In this document: positions 5,449-5,906 of the stretch, piece by piece
How positions within the stretch are numbered: position 1 is the stretch's first letter
Layout: each line of letters starts with the position of its first letter
Origin: an uncultured Oscillospiraceae bacterium
Lineage (GTDB): Bacteria; Bacillota; Clostridia; Oscillospirales; Acutalibacteraceae
Reading direction: 5' to 3'
Assembly (NCBI GenBank): GCA_902495835.1
Contig: CABUYS010000085.1
Coordinates: forward strand, 1 to 5,906
Length of the DNA stretch: 5,906 nt
Program-made: the position numbers and the translations under genes
Notes under the pieces: model-generated
Databases searched by the model: none
Told to the model about the DNA's origin: nothing
The model's input: the letters and a program-made list of their open reading frames with translations, nothing else

Positions 5449-5906
5449 ATGAGATATAATTCTAATTGGCATGATTACGAATTAATAGATTGTTCTTGCG
5501 GAGAAAGACTGGAACGTTGGGGAAAAATAATATTAATAAGGCCTGATCCTCAAGTTATTTGGAATACTCCGAAGACTGACGAAAGATGGAAAAATCCCGA
5601 CGCTATTTACCACCGCTCCAACACAGGAGGCGGCCGATGGGAAATAAAAAACAAAAACATAAAAGATTCATGGAAGATATCCTATGAAAATTTGAAATTC
5701 GGAATAAAAATGATGAATTTTAAGCACACAGGAGTGTTTCCCGAACAAGCCGTAAACTGGGATTTATTTAAAAATATAATTTCTGACTCAAAAAATTCAG
5801 TCAATGTTTTAAATCTTTTTGCATACACCGGAGGAGCAACTCTTGCGTGTGCGGAAGCAGGAGCCAAAGTTTGTCACGTTGACGCTTCAAAAGGAATGGT
5901 CTCCTG
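5449..5906 (+). CDS. Class I SAM-dependent methyltransferase, probably rRNA-type (partial)
   Basis: The frame is open to the window edge: 152 codons plus two bases, so the 3' part is missing. The N-terminal segment NWHDYELIDCSCGERLERWG and RPDPQVIW (31-38) is typical of a clostridial methyltransferase group related to RlmI/RlmK (COG1092). Next come FKHTGVFPEQAVNWD (91-105) and the SAM-binding motif I VLNLFAYTGGATLACAEAGA (120-139). HVDASKGM (143-150) follows, with D145 placed to bind the SAM ribose. Family members methylate cytosine or guanine in rRNA. The substrate cannot be told here, and the N-terminal PUA domain of RlmI is not evident. The ATG at 5449 is chosen because it gives the usual N-terminus and the frame has no other ATG, GTG or TTG back to the glmM stop. 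It lacks a close Shine-Dalgarno. It is the fifth gene of the operon, 36 bases after glmM. Confidence 0.85.
   Translation, partial: MRYNSNWHDYELIDCSCGERLERWGKIILIRPDPQVIWNTPKTDERWKNPDAIYHRSNTGGGRWEIKNKNIKDSWKISYENLKFGIKMMNFKHTGVFPEQAVNWDLFKNIISDSKNSVNVLNLFAYTGGATLACAEAGAKVCHVDASKGMVS

Noticed and set aside
5455..5460. TATAAT at the start of the methyltransferase gene as a promoter
   Set aside because: No -35 at usable spacing, and a transcript would begin inside the coding region.

Overview
The window looks like the chromosome of a low-GC Gram-positive bacterium of the class Clostridia. Strong purine-rich Shine-Dalgarno sequences, sigma-A promoters with textbook TATAAT boxes, heavy use of ATA/AGA/AAA codons and the protein sequences all fit this. 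I cannot name a genus from the sequence alone.

Layout. The left 0.8 kb (1-795) is a very AT-rich stretch with no intact gene. At its left edge a near-consensus minus-strand promoter (85-113) drives something that leaves the window. At 358-677 (minus) lie the remains of a tyrosine recombinase (integrase): three matching pieces in three different frames, broken by stops, with the catalytic arginine replaced and the end carrying the tyrosine missing. It sits about 120 bases beyond the 3' end of an intact tRNA-Pro(GGG) gene (796-872, minus), so this looks like the scar of an integrative element. Next comes a minus-strand gene (1050-1577) for a 175-residue protein of unknown function. Its acidic N-terminal half resembles Nif11-type leader peptides and ends in a double-glycine motif. 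Its C-terminal half is strongly cationic and carries two hydrophobic segments.

The right 4 kb is a plus-strand operon reading away from that gene: ruvC, ruvA, ruvB, glmM and the start of a class I SAM-dependent methyltransferase cut by the window edge. Gaps are 22, 2, 25 and 36 bases with no terminator visible, and the first gene has an extended -10 promoter. RuvA and RuvB bind and drive branch migration of Holliday junctions and RuvC cuts them. GlmM makes glucosamine-1-phosphate for cell-wall precursors, and the methyltransferase probably modifies rRNA. The operon is ordinary housekeeping.

The points most worth following are the leader-like double-glycine protein, the integrase wreck beside tRNA-Pro, the unidentified G-rich transcript at the left edge, and a possible hairpin-bridged ribosome binding site in front of the methyltransferase.
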